From Anas platyrhynchos (Eukaryota > Chordata > Aves > Anseriformes > Anatidae), in NCBI RefSeq assembly GCF_047663525.1, contig NC_092591.1, forward strand, positions 35,311,001-35,375,000: DNA of 64,000 nucleotides, in the 5' to 3' direction. Position 1 is the first letter of the stretch. Each line of letters opens with the position of its first letter. A model generated the notes under the pieces. That model searched no databases, was not told where the DNA came from, and worked only from the letters and a program-made list of their open reading frames with translations. The translations under genes were made by a program, and so were the position numbers. This document shows positions 54,101 through 64,000 of the stretch, piece by piece.

Positions 54101-54815
54101 AACAGAACCTAAGCTTAGAGATAAAGAAAGGAGAAAAAGTAGAATTAGTTTGGGGAAGATTAGAAAGAATAAGAAAAATAAGTTAAGACATGTGGAGTAA
54201 AGCATGTAAAAAGTAGAATGAAAAAAAAGGGGATGAAATGGATTTAAAAAAAGAAAGAGAGAAAACAATGTGAAAAGGTGGAGCTTCTCCAGAAGTTGCT
54301 CCTCTATTCTCACACCACACATTCTCAGTGCAGACAAGCCTTTTCAAAGGCTATTACAATGTTTATTTGAAAGGAATTAAAACCTGTCTAGTGTCAAAGC
54401 AGTGGTTATTAAAATACCTCAGATTAACAAAAATCACTACACAGGTCCAGTCTTGAAAGAAAGGACAAAAAATCTGGTGTTAACTCTAATGGTTTAATTT
54501 TTGGTCAGAAGTAATCAGCTATTGGCAGACCAAACAGTTTGTTCACATGAATTCCTGCATGGGCGCACTAGAAACTCAACTGCAACGTACATGGATCAGT
54601 GTTACTGAAATACATTAATACCCAGTAGCTTTTATAAATAACGCAGCTTAGAATAATGAGGAATGAGGAATTGCTTTCTACAGCAGCTTGATGCGCTAAT
54701 GTAACTTACCAGGGGGCACAGGTGGAGGGAAGCCAGGGAACTGTGGAGGTGGAATCCCAGGGGGTAGTGTTGGGATTCCCATAGGAGGGCGATTCAAATG
54801 AGGTGGAAAAGACAT
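30056..54815 (-). CDS. RBM25: RNA-binding protein 25, complete coding region in eighteen exons
   Basis: Nuclear splicing regulator of the U1 snRNP-associated type that influences 5' splice-site choice (for example in BCL2L1 in mammals). Exon lengths 106, 50, 171, 58, 161, 183, 54, 84, 287, 205, 90, 74, 151, 325, 275, 99, 48 and 93 join in frame to 837 residues (human 843). Domains in order: Pro-rich N-terminus (1-52); RRM (about 87-166) with RNP2 VFVGNI at 90-95 and RNP1 AFGFCEYK at 129-136; basic and acidic linker; RE/RD repeat region (about 300-430); charged coiled-coil-like segment; Glu-rich region (about 570-610); PWI domain at the C-terminus (about 745-837). All introns are GT-AG except the one after exon 14, which starts GC. 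The protein follows human RBM25 nearly throughout. Confidence 0.97.
31323..31370 (-). CDS. RBM25: RBM25 coding exon 17 (PWI domain)
   Basis: 48 bases, residues 792-807, [16 protein letters not shown]. Phase 0 at both ends. Confidence 0.97.
32569..32667 (-). CDS. RBM25: RBM25 coding exon 16 (PWI domain)
   Basis: 99 bases, residues 759-791, [17 protein letters not shown] and [21 protein letters not shown] carries the Pro-Trp-Ile signature of the PWI fold. Confidence 0.97.
32851..32917. repeat. 42-bp tandem duplication, partial second copy
   Basis: acaccttctataacactact recurs at 32851 and 32893, period 42, in an RBM25 intron; the second copy is about 25 bases with one change. Confidence 0.85.
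33118..33392 (-). CDS. RBM25: RBM25 coding exon 15
   Basis: 275 bases, residues 667-758. [30 protein letters not shown] (basic, NLS-like), then the start of the PWI domain [19 protein letters not shown]. Confidence 0.97.
34023..34060. repeat. Perfect 18-bp palindrome with adjoining half copy
   Basis: gtaccttaattaaggtac at 34023-34040 equals its own reverse complement; gtaccttaattaac follows a few bases later. Confidence 0.9.
34374..34698 (-). CDS. RBM25: RBM25 coding exon 14 (Glu-rich), GC donor
   Basis: 325 bases, residues 559-667. [18 protein letters not shown], a Glu/Lys run, then [17 protein letters not shown] and [20 protein letters not shown]. To keep frame with the next exon and match human, it must end CTGG, so the intron starts GCAAGT. 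Confidence 0.95.
35068..35218 (-). CDS. RBM25: RBM25 coding exon 13
   Basis: 151 bases, residues 508-558. [18 protein letters not shown], a long charged helix, ending [11 protein letters not shown]. Donor AGG|GTAAGT. Confidence 0.97.
35891..35964 (-). CDS. RBM25: RBM25 coding exon 12
   Basis: 74 bases, residues 484-508, [20 protein letters not shown] then PKYY. Donor CAG|GTATGT. Confidence 0.97.
37174..37263 (-). CDS. RBM25: RBM25 coding exon 11
   Basis: 90 bases, residues 454-483, [17 protein letters not shown] then [13 protein letters not shown]. Charged helical segment. Confidence 0.97.
37575..37779 (-). CDS. RBM25: RBM25 coding exon 10 (RE repeats)
   Basis: 205 bases, residues 385-453. 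[10 protein letters not shown] continuing as about twenty RE units, then [18 protein letters not shown] and [11 protein letters not shown]. The RE run is a few units shorter than human, which accounts for most of the length difference. Confidence 0.95.
38688..38974 (-). CDS. RBM25: RBM25 coding exon 9 (RE/RD repeats)
   Basis: 287 bases, residues 290-385. Starts [15 protein letters not shown] and runs into Arg-Glu and Arg-Asp dipeptides, then [11 protein letters not shown]. The repetitive purine-rich codons also leave long open frames in other frames and on the other strand. Confidence 0.95.
41205..41256. repeat. (TTTTG)n-like low-complexity tract
   Basis: T runs broken by G in an RBM25 intron. 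No function apparent. Confidence 0.85.
42547..42630 (-). CDS. RBM25: RBM25 coding exon 8
   Basis: 84 bases, residues 262-289, [17 protein letters not shown] then [11 protein letters not shown]. Phase 0 at both ends. Confidence 0.97.
42890..42943 (-). CDS. RBM25: RBM25 coding exon 7
   Basis: 54 bases, residues 244-261, [18 protein letters not shown]. Its first 11 bases repeat the acceptor sequence, so a second AG sits 11 bases inside the exon. Donor AAG|GTTCGT is weaker than most here. Confidence 0.95.
43084..43344. mobile_element. Possible DNA-transposon (MITE-like) remnant
   Basis: gaacctcgctaattc at 43084-43098 and its exact reverse complement at 43326-43340 bracket about 260 bases. A third copy, ctcgctaattcgca at 43277-43290, pairs with the right end over 14 bases. 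Lies about 140 bases upstream of RBM25 exon 7. No clear target-site duplication and no coding capacity, so class is uncertain. Confidence 0.4.
45118..45300 (-). CDS. RBM25: RBM25 coding exon 6
   Basis: 183 bases, residues 183-243. Acidic segment [16 protein letters not shown], helix [16 protein letters not shown], and Lys-rich end [10 protein letters not shown]. Donor GAC|GTATGT. Confidence 0.97.
47500..48062 (+). mobile_element. CR1 LINE, old 3' fragment
   Basis: Plus-oriented CR1: the ggtgcagcc...gagtactgtt block, the cttgagggcat block, ggaaggcactggaacagactcc, ggaattggactcgatctt and terminal attctatgatcat. Heavily diverged, in the RBM25 intron between exons 5 and 6. The 5' boundary is approximate (may start near 47440). 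Confidence 0.8.
48406..48566 (-). CDS. RBM25: RBM25 coding exon 5 (RRM end)
   Basis: 161 bases, residues 129-182. RNP1 AFGFCEYK, then [17 protein letters not shown] and the basic tail [11 protein letters not shown]. Donor GGG|GTACGT. Confidence 0.97.
49533..49590 (-). CDS. RBM25: RBM25 coding exon 4 (RRM middle)
   Basis: 58 bases, residues 110-129, [22 protein letters not shown]1 element ends only about 20 bases upstream of its acceptor. Confidence 0.97.
49609..50280 (-). mobile_element. CR1 LINE, younger 3' fragment beside an RBM25 acceptor
   Basis: Minus-oriented CR1 with 3' end at cattgaatcattaagg (about 49609-49625), then the 3' UTR and a 101-residue open stretch of ORF2 C-terminus (about 50206-49901: [20 protein letters not shown] then [18 protein letters not shown]). 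Much better preserved than the copy at 1-2 kb. Truncated at about 50280. It sits immediately upstream of RBM25 exon 4. Confidence 0.92.
50282..50400. repeat. AT-rich tract with TATTTAATA-type units
   Basis: Repeated aaatattta and tatttaata words directly at the truncated 5' side of the CR1 copy. Low complexity. Confidence 0.7.
50671..50841 (-). CDS. RBM25: RBM25 coding exon 3 (RRM first half)
   Basis: 171 bases, residues 53-109. Contains [15 protein letters not shown], then RNP2 VFVGNI and the first RRM helix [15 protein letters not shown]. Confidence 0.97.
51872..51921 (-). CDS. RBM25: RBM25 coding exon 2
   Basis: 50 bases, residues 36-52, [16 protein letters not shown]. Completes the Pro-rich N-terminus. 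Donor ACT|GTAAGT. Confidence 0.95.
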
Positions 54816-54830
54816 TCTTACAGTTGTAAT
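54710..54830 (-). CDS. RBM25: RBM25 coding exon 1 (start codon at 54815)
   Basis: Acceptor TTTGACAG, 15 untranslated bases, then ATG at 54815-54813. Codes [15 protein letters not shown] and a Pro-rich stretch. Donor CCTG|GTAAGT. The start is the same as human, with A at -3. Confidence 0.95.
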
Positions 54831-57800
54831 CTGTCAAAAAAGATAGAAAAGGAGAACTGTATTAGTCAATTCCCAAACACATATTACAAAAGGGGTGCAA
54901 ATTATATGTATCTATGACTTTAAACCTTTATATGGACATTCAGCTACAAATTAAAACTATTTTTGATTTCCTCTTTCCTCAGCTGATCATTAAGTTTCCT
55001 CCATAGTAAACCTTCCCTCACAATGAAAAAATAGTACTTCTACAAAAGTGTTTCAGAAGGAACTTAAAAAAACAGAACTATACCTGACTCTTCATAACAG
55101 TATTTTGCAAAGAATGTGAATTAAATGGCATTTGATAGTTGGCAGTTTCTTTAAAATGAAGCTGTGTGGGTTTTTTTTCCAGTATCTGGAAACAGAACTA
55201 TTTAATTTTGGTAACTTTTTTTCAATAAAGTAGCTTTCCAGAACAAGAAGTGATCACACATGATCTAACTGTGGAACAATTTGAGGGAAAGAACTGGGAC
55301 ATCCATCCTCACGCACTGGCAGGAATTGTGGATTGTAACACAGACACTGGGGAAAGCCCCAAACTCCAGCACGGAGACAGTTAAACGCTCAGAAGATCTG
55401 ATCTATTTTTAACATCCCAGTTCACACATCTTCTAGAGCTCAGATTGGATGATAGCCCATGAGCTAAGGGTCAATATGCTATCACAGAGTAAGAGCTGTT
55501 TTAACACCACTTGCTGCTCAAATGGTTATTGTTACGTAGATATTACGGACCCTGTCACAGACACTGCCTCATAAGATTCAAGATCACCCTGAACAAAATT
55601 AACGTTCTTGCTTCCAGCAACCTTACACAGTCAAGTTTTCAAAAATGGTTGGCCCCCAGCTCTAAAGAGGAAATGGAGCACTGGTTACCAATACACGTAA
55701 TTGGTCACACCCAGCTTAAATCTTTGCAGTTCGGCTTGTGAAAACACACCAAATTACTCTGTAGTAACTTGGCATAGCTGTTATTTCCTTGCAAGTGCAT
55801 AGGTACATTCTTCCTGCAGAGAGGAACTTCAAAGATGCTGGTTTATGCAGATACAAATCACAATGAGTATCAGAGAGTACCGATAGCCCAGTTGGCAGTT
55901 CTGTGCAGACATGTTCCCTTCTCAAAGGACCATACAGTACTGCACGATGCAGCACAGTCTGCATCCTCACTGCAGCTCTTTTCCAAACAGGCAACCACAA
56001 ATCAAAACCGAGGCCCTCAGTACAAGAATTATTACAAATAAAATTCTGACAACTAAAACAGACCTGTAGACTGGATGATGCATGCCCTGGTTTCCTGGCA
56101 CCAAGCACAACTGGAACAGGAAATGAGCTTTGCTGGAGAGAGATGTACCTTCCTTATATGTACAACAGCAAGTAGGCAATGACATCTTCAATACTAGAGC
56201 TAAGAGGTAGTATCAGTACTGTGCCGTAACGGGAGATGCATTTGAAAAAGTTCAAAAATTATAACAATCAAACACAAAACTTTATTCCCACAGACTAGGG
56301 AAACAACTGTGAGATCAATGCATACAGTGGACTGGAGAGGATGAAAGGGAAGCCCATATGTATTTGGTAATGCCTTTGAACTGCAGAAATTATGCATTTA
56401 GATGTAACAATGGATACATGATCCTATAGCATAATTCACCCAAAGACAGATTTACAATTACATCAGTTACAAGAGGTTCATGATGACTGCATTCATTAAT
56501 TGGGCCCAAAGAGCATTCATCATCTCACCAGGAGAAGAGAAACACTCCTGGGACGCAGGGTCACAAGGACACAAAGTCTAACCACCATCTTAGGTTGGTG
56601 GAAGATAAGACAGCAAATGCAAGCTTTCCTCCAACAGTTCAATAAAGATTTTATACAATAAACAGAAAGACTTTTTGTATTTTATAGTCACTACCTCCTT
56701 ACTGTCACCCTTGATTTTTTAAACTGAATGGGCAAGCAAAAGCAGCAAATGTGTACTGCCAAAAGCTTTGATTTGGAGGAACATTGTTTCTAGTCTCGTT
56801 GCACTAGGTGCACATCAGCTGACATTCCTCAAGAATCTGAAGCTGGGGTGGTACAGAAGAGACCTGGACTCCCTGGCCCACCTCTGTACCACTGCTCTAA
56901 AACATTTCGACAGCAACAAAAACCAAACCAGGCAAGGGTCACAGGAAAGACAGGAAATTGGGATCTTTAAGGCTCTCAGCCCTTATCTATATTGCACACT
57001 GGTAGCTACCTAAACAAAACTCAAAGCAGTTTTGGGACAGGATGGCACAATTAACTTGTGGTACAATTAACCCTGAGAAGGTTCCAGAGGGGCTACAGCA
57101 GCATTACACAATCTGAGGTCCACAAGACATTAAAGAGTGAGCTGTAAAACAAGAACGAACTGGGGAAGTAATTTTCCAGGCTGCCAGTAGGTGCAGTCCC
57201 TCCTCTTGCTCTGAGAAGCACTAATCTGAGACACCATTTTGGGGAAGCTTAAAGAAAAAAAAAAAAAAAAAGACTAAGAAGTGAAACAGTTCCTTGAATT
57301 AAAAAACGTTGAAACATAACGAACTAAGTTGTTTTTATTTAATTGAAAAAAATTAGCAGTCAAGTAATCATTACTGCATAAAAGTAACAAGGCAGTTTGT
57401 AAGATGGATCAAATTTAGTCTTTGTCTTCTAGTCAGATGGGAACATACTGTTACCTGCAGAGCTACAAAAACTTTTTTTTTTTTTTTTTTTTACTTGAAG
57501 CACTCATTTTTTCTTCCATGCTTGTATGGTTATTCACAACACAGCTAGAAAGCCGCTCTGCTGCTGACTTAAATCTTGGATGAAGCAGTGCTAGTACCTC
57601 TGCTGTCTGTGACACTGAAGATCGACAGTAAAGCAAGCCTTGGGCTCTCTCCTATTGTAACTACAAGTGTGAAACCACCAGAAAAAACTGTTCAGTTCTG
57701 TTTCCGTTATGAAAACTTTGAGAATCAGTGGGAGCCCAACAAACTGCTTGCTGGAAAAGTGAGGGAGCCAGATGAGAGAGGAAGATGCCTCCAGTTCCTT

Positions 57801-60800
57801 GCAGCAGCCGAGGTGCTGCAACGAAGGAAACCAAATAGCACATTTTTTCTTTCAACAGCTGGAGAACAAGGAACATACACGCTCTTCCAGCACTCAGAGG
57901 GGTCTCAAATTTATAACCAACGACAAAGCTTGAGTTGAGTATGGGAAATAAAGAGATTCTAAGCTGGGCCTATGGAGAATACTCTTGTAGAGATCTCAGA
58001 AACAGCATCTAATTTCTCTGTAGACTGTCTTATAACCCCACGAGTTCAGCTCAGCGATTGTTGCCTGGTCTATTTACTGTGGTCTCAGCATTATAGGCAG
58101 TGATTTTCAGATTTCCCCCAAATATTCAAATGTGCAATTAAAGAACTAAGGTCCTGAAATATTTTAAAATTCTTATTTGATTTATGGAATTATTCCCTCC
58201 CTAAGTCAGCTGTATAACACAGCTATCAAGAATGCTGCTTAACTAGCAGCACTTCAAGGGAGGCGTTCATTTGTATGAGTTTAACAGTGACCACAAAAAC
58301 ACAGGTATAAGGAAAACAGGGAGCATCTAGCCTGACACTATTAAAAACGCTGAAATAATGGCATCTACAAAACCCCAAATGATGGCCTTGCATCAGACTG
58401 GAAGTGCAGTCATTTTTGTGTCTGTCAGCAAGCTGCAGCAGGAGCTGAGAGCCCGATGCCCACACTGCACACCTTGAGGAGGTGCACGCCGGTGGGCCAA
58501 ATGCCCATTTACAGGTCAGGAGGGAAATGTTCAGTGTGTTTTCAGCTGAAGGGAATCCAGTTCATCCACTGCAGCAGTACAACCCATGTGAGAAAGTTTC
58601 CTGAGCAGGGCTGACTGCGAGACTTGCCTTAACTGCGCAGTCCTGATCTGAGCTAACCCAGTACTGGCCACACACACTTGATTACCCTCAGACAGTTTTT
58701 ATAAGCTGCAGATTAACAACGCCATGGATAGCAAAACATTTCAGCTTACTCTAAGCAGGCCCAGCTCAAATCCTGCCCAAGCTATTAACTAGAGCTGTGC
58801 TTGTCTAGCACTTGCGTTAATATTTCGGGTTCAGCTTTGGCCTAGAAGGAGCTTAGTTGCTTTCACTCAATGCTCTTCCAAGTTACTAAGTTCTGGCAGA
58901 ACCAAACACCAAGCAGAGTCGACTGCCCCAACCTTCTGAAACCTGCAGCACGCACAGAAATACCCTCATGGCTCTAAGGTTTGGCAAATTCCACTGAAAC
59001 TAATTAAATCTGACTCAGTGCTATCCCCCGGGCCGGAGCTCCATGCGCCAGCCGCGCGCTAGCTCTGACACCAAACTCAACAAGTGCCCGGGGCGGGCCT
59101 GAGGGCAGCGGGACCCCAGTGCCTGGAACCCCCACAGCTCAGCAGTGCCAACAAACAGTCACTGTTGTTCAGACACTGCTGCCCCATGGATCTGAATGAT
59201 CTCTGACTCCTACAATTCCCCATACCAGGGGAGTAAATATATGAGAAGATAGTTTGGCATGACTGCCCTGGAACGGCAGTTTTTAAAAGCTATTCCATAG
59301 CATTCTTTCAGCCTATTTTTGATTTACTCTTTTTTCTTTTAATATGGGTATGAAAAGATAAGTTATACAGAACACTAGTTACCAGTGCCTTTTAATAAAG
59401 TAACATATTTCAAACTGACAGTTGTACCACCTACTCAGAACAGCATCCTACGAGCCACAGAATTAATCTCCTTAGCATTTATAACTGTGTTTACAAATTA
59501 TAACATTTATTAAAAAATCTGCAAAATGTTTTAATGATTTTCAAAACAATCACGTTCCTCATGGAACAGTGACAATATTTACTGTTGAAGTACCATTAAC
59601 TGAACAAAGTTATGATTAATGCATAAATTTAATGCATTTTAGGGCCAAATACATGCCGTATCATAGCAGCAACTGCATGACTGACCTAGCTTGATTTCAG
59701 TTTGTCTGAAAGCAACTCACCTACATTTCCTAATACCATTCTTTTGCACCACAAGAAAATCATTACAGTTATTCTAGACAGTTGTACAAAGTAGCTACAC
59801 AGGCTGGTCCCTCAAATAAGGGAGCATTAAGCAAAAAATGTTTTAAAAAGTTAACTAAAATGTAGCTTTGGCTGTAATCTTAATCTTTAGATGAGTACAA
59901 AATAACTAACAAAATCCATGCCTATTGTGAAGAGGTAACACTGTGTTGTTTAGTAGCACCCCAGTTAAAGAGATGTTACACTAAGACATTTGATTTGAAT
60001 GCCCATGTTACTATGTTTCACTGAAACTTCCCTACAGAAAAACCTGCATACTCAAAAAATAAACAACGTTAGTGTTTCCAATGTTTTTTTTTTAAGGATG
60101 AGAGTATTCCATGTTAGTCTTATGAGGCTTTTGCATTTGGTTAGAATGTCTACTGCTCACTCTTTGTTGCTGCCTAGGTATTAATTGCCTCTAATTCATG
60201 ACAAATTATTTTGTATTTTGTGTCAAGACAGGTGCAGCTGAGCAACAGAAACATTTTCAGAAACAACTGGAGAAAACATATGCACTAAACCAACCTACTA
60301 GAGTCATTGCTGTCACACAGGGTTTTTACCTCAGTCTCCATATGGTGTATGGACTTTTAAGCCATTCCACTGTAAAACTAACCCTACAGTTAGTCACCCC
60401 TTGGAGATACTGCTGACATTACTGCACCTCATAAAAAGATACACAGGTGCCTAGAAGAAGTCTTTCACTTCAAGCTAATAGATCCTCTACATGAGTATTT
60501 TATATAAAATATAAAGCTCTACAGTTTTCTCCAAAATGGCCTGCAAGCTAAGCAAGGCATCAGAAAACACAACAGCCATGTGGAGAGAAGAAAATATATA
60601 GATTTTTGTAAACATATTTCTGAACAAAACTAGCACATGTTTAAGTCTGTTTTTTTTGATGGTCTTTTGAAAGCTCAGTAAGTGCTATCAAGTTGCATCC
60701 CAAACTACTAAAACGTAGCAACTAAAAAGTAACTTTCTTATCCAAATCAAAGCTTCAGCCTGAAAACTCCTTATCTAGGGCTGTACTGAACTTGTACCAA

Positions 60801-61756
60801 AACTTTAATATCTTTGATTCTGTTCCTAATTCTGTGCCCATTAAAGCCCCAGTCAGTCATATAAGAGGCTTTCCACCATAACTTTGCTATTGTCTCTTCT
60901 CAAAACACAAACAAGGCTGTGTCATAACAAAATTTAAGTGAATGTCCAGAGACAGAATTGAGAAACGTGAAGCACTACCTACGAGGCAGCTCCTTCATGG
61001 GCACCGTATGACTGGCAAGTGCTTCCTTGTTCTAGTCTGTTCTGGACCACCTTCTGTAAATGCTGATGCAATACTTGGAGCAATGCTTTCCTGCCCCGAA
61101 AAAAAATAAAGAATAAATAAATAAAAATCAGTAAGTAAATATTTCAATCGGAATTGAATGAGGACTATACAACTTCTAGATTGTAGTTTCTGCAAGCCCG
61201 TGTAAAATGGTCTATAAAAGGAGAAAAAAAATACATAAAAGCTAGTCGTGATCACAATGCTCGCTGGCCTCTAGTTAAAGTAAAAAATAGAATCCAACAA
61301 AACTATTTTCCTTCGGGCAGACAAAAGTCTCAGGCCACAAAGGAAAAAGGAGATCAGGGGAAGCCACGCCAACACCGCTCACGCCGCCTGCAGCGCGCCG
61401 GCCGCCCCCCGACACGTGTTTAAGGACGGGATCCCCGCGGCACGCCGAGGCCGCCCGGCAGCCGGTGAGCGGCCCGGCAGGGGGGCACAACACCCCGCCG
61501 AGGCGGCGGCGGCCGGGGGGCAGCCGCGGGCGCTCCCCGGGGCTGCCGGGCGGCGGAGGAAGCGGGGGGGCCCCGGGAGGGCCCCGCGAGCGCCTCCCTG
61601 AGGCCGCCGGGCCCGGCCCCGCCAGCGCGGCCTCAGCGGAGCGGCGCGGCCTCAGCGCGGCCTCCTCGCCTCAGCGGGCGGCCCGGGCGCCTCGCCTCGC
61701 CTCACGCCGCCTCACATCGCCTCGCCGCCCGCTCCCGCCGCCCCCCCAGGCGCTCA
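54831..61756 (-). other. RBM25: RBM25 5' intron, non-coding
   Basis: About 6.9 kb between the start-codon exon and the CpG island. No coding sequence recognised. The longest open stretch (57576-57938, plus) has no ATG at its start and no similarity I know. Confidence 0.6.
57474..57492. repeat. T run
   Basis: About 19 T in RBM25 intron 1; an A run of similar length lies at 57256-57272. Confidence 0.85.
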
Positions 61757-61757
61757 C

Positions 61758-61960
61758 CGTCGCTCGCTGCAGGCCGGGAGCCGCGTCCAGAGCTCCGCCG
61801 CGGCCCGTGCGGGGGTCGCGGGCCGGGGATGGGCCGTGGGGAGGCCGCCGGGGGCCGCGCGGGGAGGCCCCGAGGCGCCGCTAGGCCGCGAAGGCGCCGC
61901 GCCGAGCCGAGCCGCCGCCGCGCTGCGCGGGGTCACGTGAGCCGCCCCTTCCGCCAGCGG
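61758..61960 (-). other. RBM25: Candidate RBM25 5' UTR exon 1
   Basis: On the minus strand, CTGCAGCGAGCGACG is followed by a good donor GTGAGCG (exon end 61758). It lies in the CpG island on the correct side of RBM25. The upstream (5') end is not visible and is only a rough limit. Confidence 0.4.
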
Positions 61961-62104
61961 CCCGGCGTGCACCGCGCCGCCCTACCATAGAGACGGGACG
62001 GACGCAGCGCCCCCTCCCCTCCCAGCTCCCGCGCTTGGATAGTAAGGAGCCAGGGCATAGAGCGGCGGCTAGAAGGGCAGCGTGAGGCAAAGACAGTGTG
62101 GGCA

Positions 62105-62115
62105 GCCGCCATCTT
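62105..62115 (-). promoter_or_regulatory. YY1 core-promoter motif
   Basis: Minus strand AAGATGGCGGC, full match to the downstream YY1 element of TATA-less promoters. Its orientation fits minus-strand (RBM25) transcription. Confidence 0.6.
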
Positions 62116-62135
62116 TGGTGCGGGCAGCACGGGGC

Positions 62136-62146
62136 TCCGCCATCTT
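62136..62146 (-). promoter_or_regulatory. YY1 core-promoter motif
   Basis: Minus strand AAGATGGCGGA, 31 bases from the previous copy and in the same orientation. Confidence 0.55.
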
Positions 62147-62209
62147 GAGGTCAGGTGCGGGTGGCGGGGCTCGGCGGGGGCCTCGCGGCTCCTCTCGCCC
62201 CGTGGCCCC

Positions 62210-62220
62210 GCCGCCATCTC
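62210..62220 (-). promoter_or_regulatory. YY1-like motif
   Basis: Minus strand GAGATGGCGGC, one base off the core, same orientation as the other two. Confidence 0.4.
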
Positions 62221-62310
62221 GCAGCTCCGCCGGGCCCCGCTGGCTGCGCCCGGGCTGTGGCGGAGACGGTGCTGGCCCCGGCCCGGTGGAGAGCACAGCG
62301 GGGCTCCCTC

Positions 62311-64000
62311 TGGGTGTGCTGCAGCTGGGCGAGCGTTAACGGCATAAAAAGCTAAAACAAAGAGCAGTCGGTACATGTAAAGACTGTCTCACCTGAAAAA
62401 TTCGTGAGGATTTACAGAATAAAAAGAGGAAGTGCCAGTGCTTCAGGCAGCCACATCCTCAGTTAAAAAAATATATATACACGTATGTGTGCTGTACAAA
62501 AACTGGGTCTAGGCATGGTCTGTGGCTGGTAGTTTCCCCAGTCTACTTCTAGCATTTAAATTACATTAAAAAAATGTTTAAAATATACAGGTTCCCCTCC
62601 CCATACGTAAGGTTACGTATAAGAGAGTAATTGCCGTTGCCACAATGATGGCAAGCTGTTGCAAACAGAACAAGGAAGTAACTGAGTGAAAGAAAGGTGG
62701 TCTCGCAGATGGTTGCAGTAGAGACCACAACATGAGTGTATGTGAACAAAGCTGTTTCGAACATTTTGGATCAGCTAGGGGAGGAAAATCTTGCTATCTA
62801 TGCCACGTTTTCCAATGTTTACATACACTGTATAAAAATAAAAATACTCAAGGGATCAGAGTCTAATGACACGCAATCCCTGCCACCTGTACTGGAAAGA
62901 AAAACATCCAAGCTAAACACTGACTTCTCCATACAAAGAAGACGAAATCTTTAATTTGTCCTTTCAATTAATACAAATTGAGTAACTACAGTACTAGTAG
63001 TGGGTGGCATCCCTGCCCATGGCAGGGGGTTGGAACTAGATGGTCTTTAAGGTCCCTTCCAACCCAAGCCATTTTATGATTCAATAATACTGACTATTAT
63101 TAATCTTCCAAATAATTTATAAGTCTTTATACCTATGTGGATAAAAATGGCACTCATTTTGCAGCTTGGAGGAAAAACAAGGAAAAGAGAAGAGGCAGAA
63201 TAAGAATCTTCTGAGTTTTCTGTTTCTACACAGTTCTCAGATTGAAACTATTACCTGCTTGAAAAAAAAAAAAAGAAATGTGATATCTAGAGTCACTAAT
63301 GTTGTGGTAACTAGCCCTTTTATTTAAAGGAAAAATCACCAAAGCTTTCCTGATGTAACTTCATCTGGTTTTGTTTAGCCAAAGAGACCATTTTGCATTT
63401 ATTCTCCTTATGCAAGTCTTGAACTTTAGCTTCCACTATCCCTAATCAAGGAAGAATAACATCAGAAACATACAGTGAAAGTAGTTACTTCCACATCTCT
63501 ACTCCATCTGCTGTTGAATTTTAGAATTAACTGTCCCTGAACCTATCTGTGCTTTCTTTTTACTCTTCAGTTATGAAACTTAGATGCTACTTTCCAGTCA
63601 TTGATCCCAGCTAACCTGATTTGACTGCTGTCTCCAAAGTTTCATGCTCAAGTCAGTCAAGAAAAGTCTGGTCTGTGGGCTTTCAAATTAAGCCCAACAT
63701 TTTGAGGCCTTTTTCGTGTCTGCAAGTTTTTCTGCATTTCAAGCGAGAGAAATCATTCCAAACAGGCTAGGCAGAATTTTAGGGTACAAAGGTCAGATTG
63801 TTTCTCGAGTGTGCAACATTTTAAATGTTTTATGGGTGGAATAGAATTCTGGTCCACTGCTCTACTTCTGATAGTTTTCCTGATCTACTTCCAGCATTTA
63901 GACATTAAAAGACTGTTAAAAATGTTGTGCAAAGTGACTTCGTATAACTTCTTACTTTTTGTAGTATTGTAAATGTCTTCAAATGTACTTTCCTTAATAC
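62311..64000. other. Non-coding flank beyond the RBM25 island
   Basis: AT-rich sequence with no recognisable coding exon on either strand. By human synteny it would be intron 1 of ZFYVE1 on the plus strand; this is inference only. It holds the CR1 end at 63001-63086. Confidence 0.5.
63001..63086 (+). mobile_element. CR1 LINE 3' end, near-consensus
   Basis: Plus-oriented terminal 85 bases: gtggcatccctgcccatggc, agggggttggaactagatgg, ttccaacccaagccatttta, then tgattcaata. Close to the young CR1 consensus and strongly 5'-truncated. Confidence 0.9.

Larger units (their letters stand above)
61380..62310. promoter_or_regulatory. RBM25: CpG-island promoter of RBM25, probably bidirectional
   Basis: About 0.9 kb of GC- and CpG-dense DNA with no TATA box. 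It carries three YY1-type cores (separate entries), an E-box gtcacgtgag at 61932-61941 and another cacgtg at 61413-61418. In human, ZFYVE1 starts divergently from this side; a plus-strand donor candidate TCAG|GTGCGG at 62154|62155 could end its first exon, but nothing coding confirms it. Confidence 0.7.

Noticed and set aside
57576..57938. 120-residue plus-strand open frame in RBM25 intron 1
   Set aside because: The frame begins with TTG rather than ATG, and the product shows no domain I recognise.
61465..61884. 139-residue plus-strand open frame and several minus-strand ones in the RBM25 CpG island
   Set aside because: Same compositional artefact; overlapping frames on both strands stay open together.

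Overview
This is a vertebrate nuclear window, most likely from a bird. The evidence is the CR1 LINE copies (one very close to consensus), AT-rich introns with short GC-rich CpG-island promoters, and the compact size of two genes that are otherwise almost identical to their mammalian orthologues. The species cannot be named from the sequence, and a non-avian reptile is not excluded.

Two complete multi-exon genes lie head to tail on the minus strand. PSEN1 (presenilin-1, catalytic subunit of gamma-secretase) has ten coding exons between 21470 and 6414 that join in frame to 465 residues. RBM25 (splicing regulator with RRM, RE/RD and PWI domains) has eighteen coding exons between 54815 and 30056 that join in frame to 837 residues. 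This order matches human 14q24 (RBM25 then PSEN1).

Layout, left to right: 1-2000 is a roughly 2 kb CR1 copy on the minus strand that keeps pieces of reverse transcriptase. 2000-6413 holds the PSEN1 3' UTR or downstream DNA. 6414-26000 is PSEN1, with a CpG island at about 25.43-25.99 kb. 26.0-30.05 kb is the spacer and the unresolved RBM25 3' UTR. 30056-62300 is RBM25, with its promoter in a CpG island at about 61.38-62.31 kb; introns contain two further CR1 copies. 62.3-64 kb is non-coding with a CR1 3' end. By human synteny, ZFYVE1 would start divergently on the plus strand here, but no ZFYVE1 coding sequence is visible.

No new gene system was found. The points that deserve a second look concern splicing: a GC-AG intron in RBM25, a CR1 3' end sitting in the branch-point zone of an RBM25 exon, a duplicated acceptor 11 bases apart that would shift frame, two exon-like segments inside one RBM25 intron, and a PSEN1 N-terminus that differs from the mammalian form and carries an 8-residue tandem duplication.
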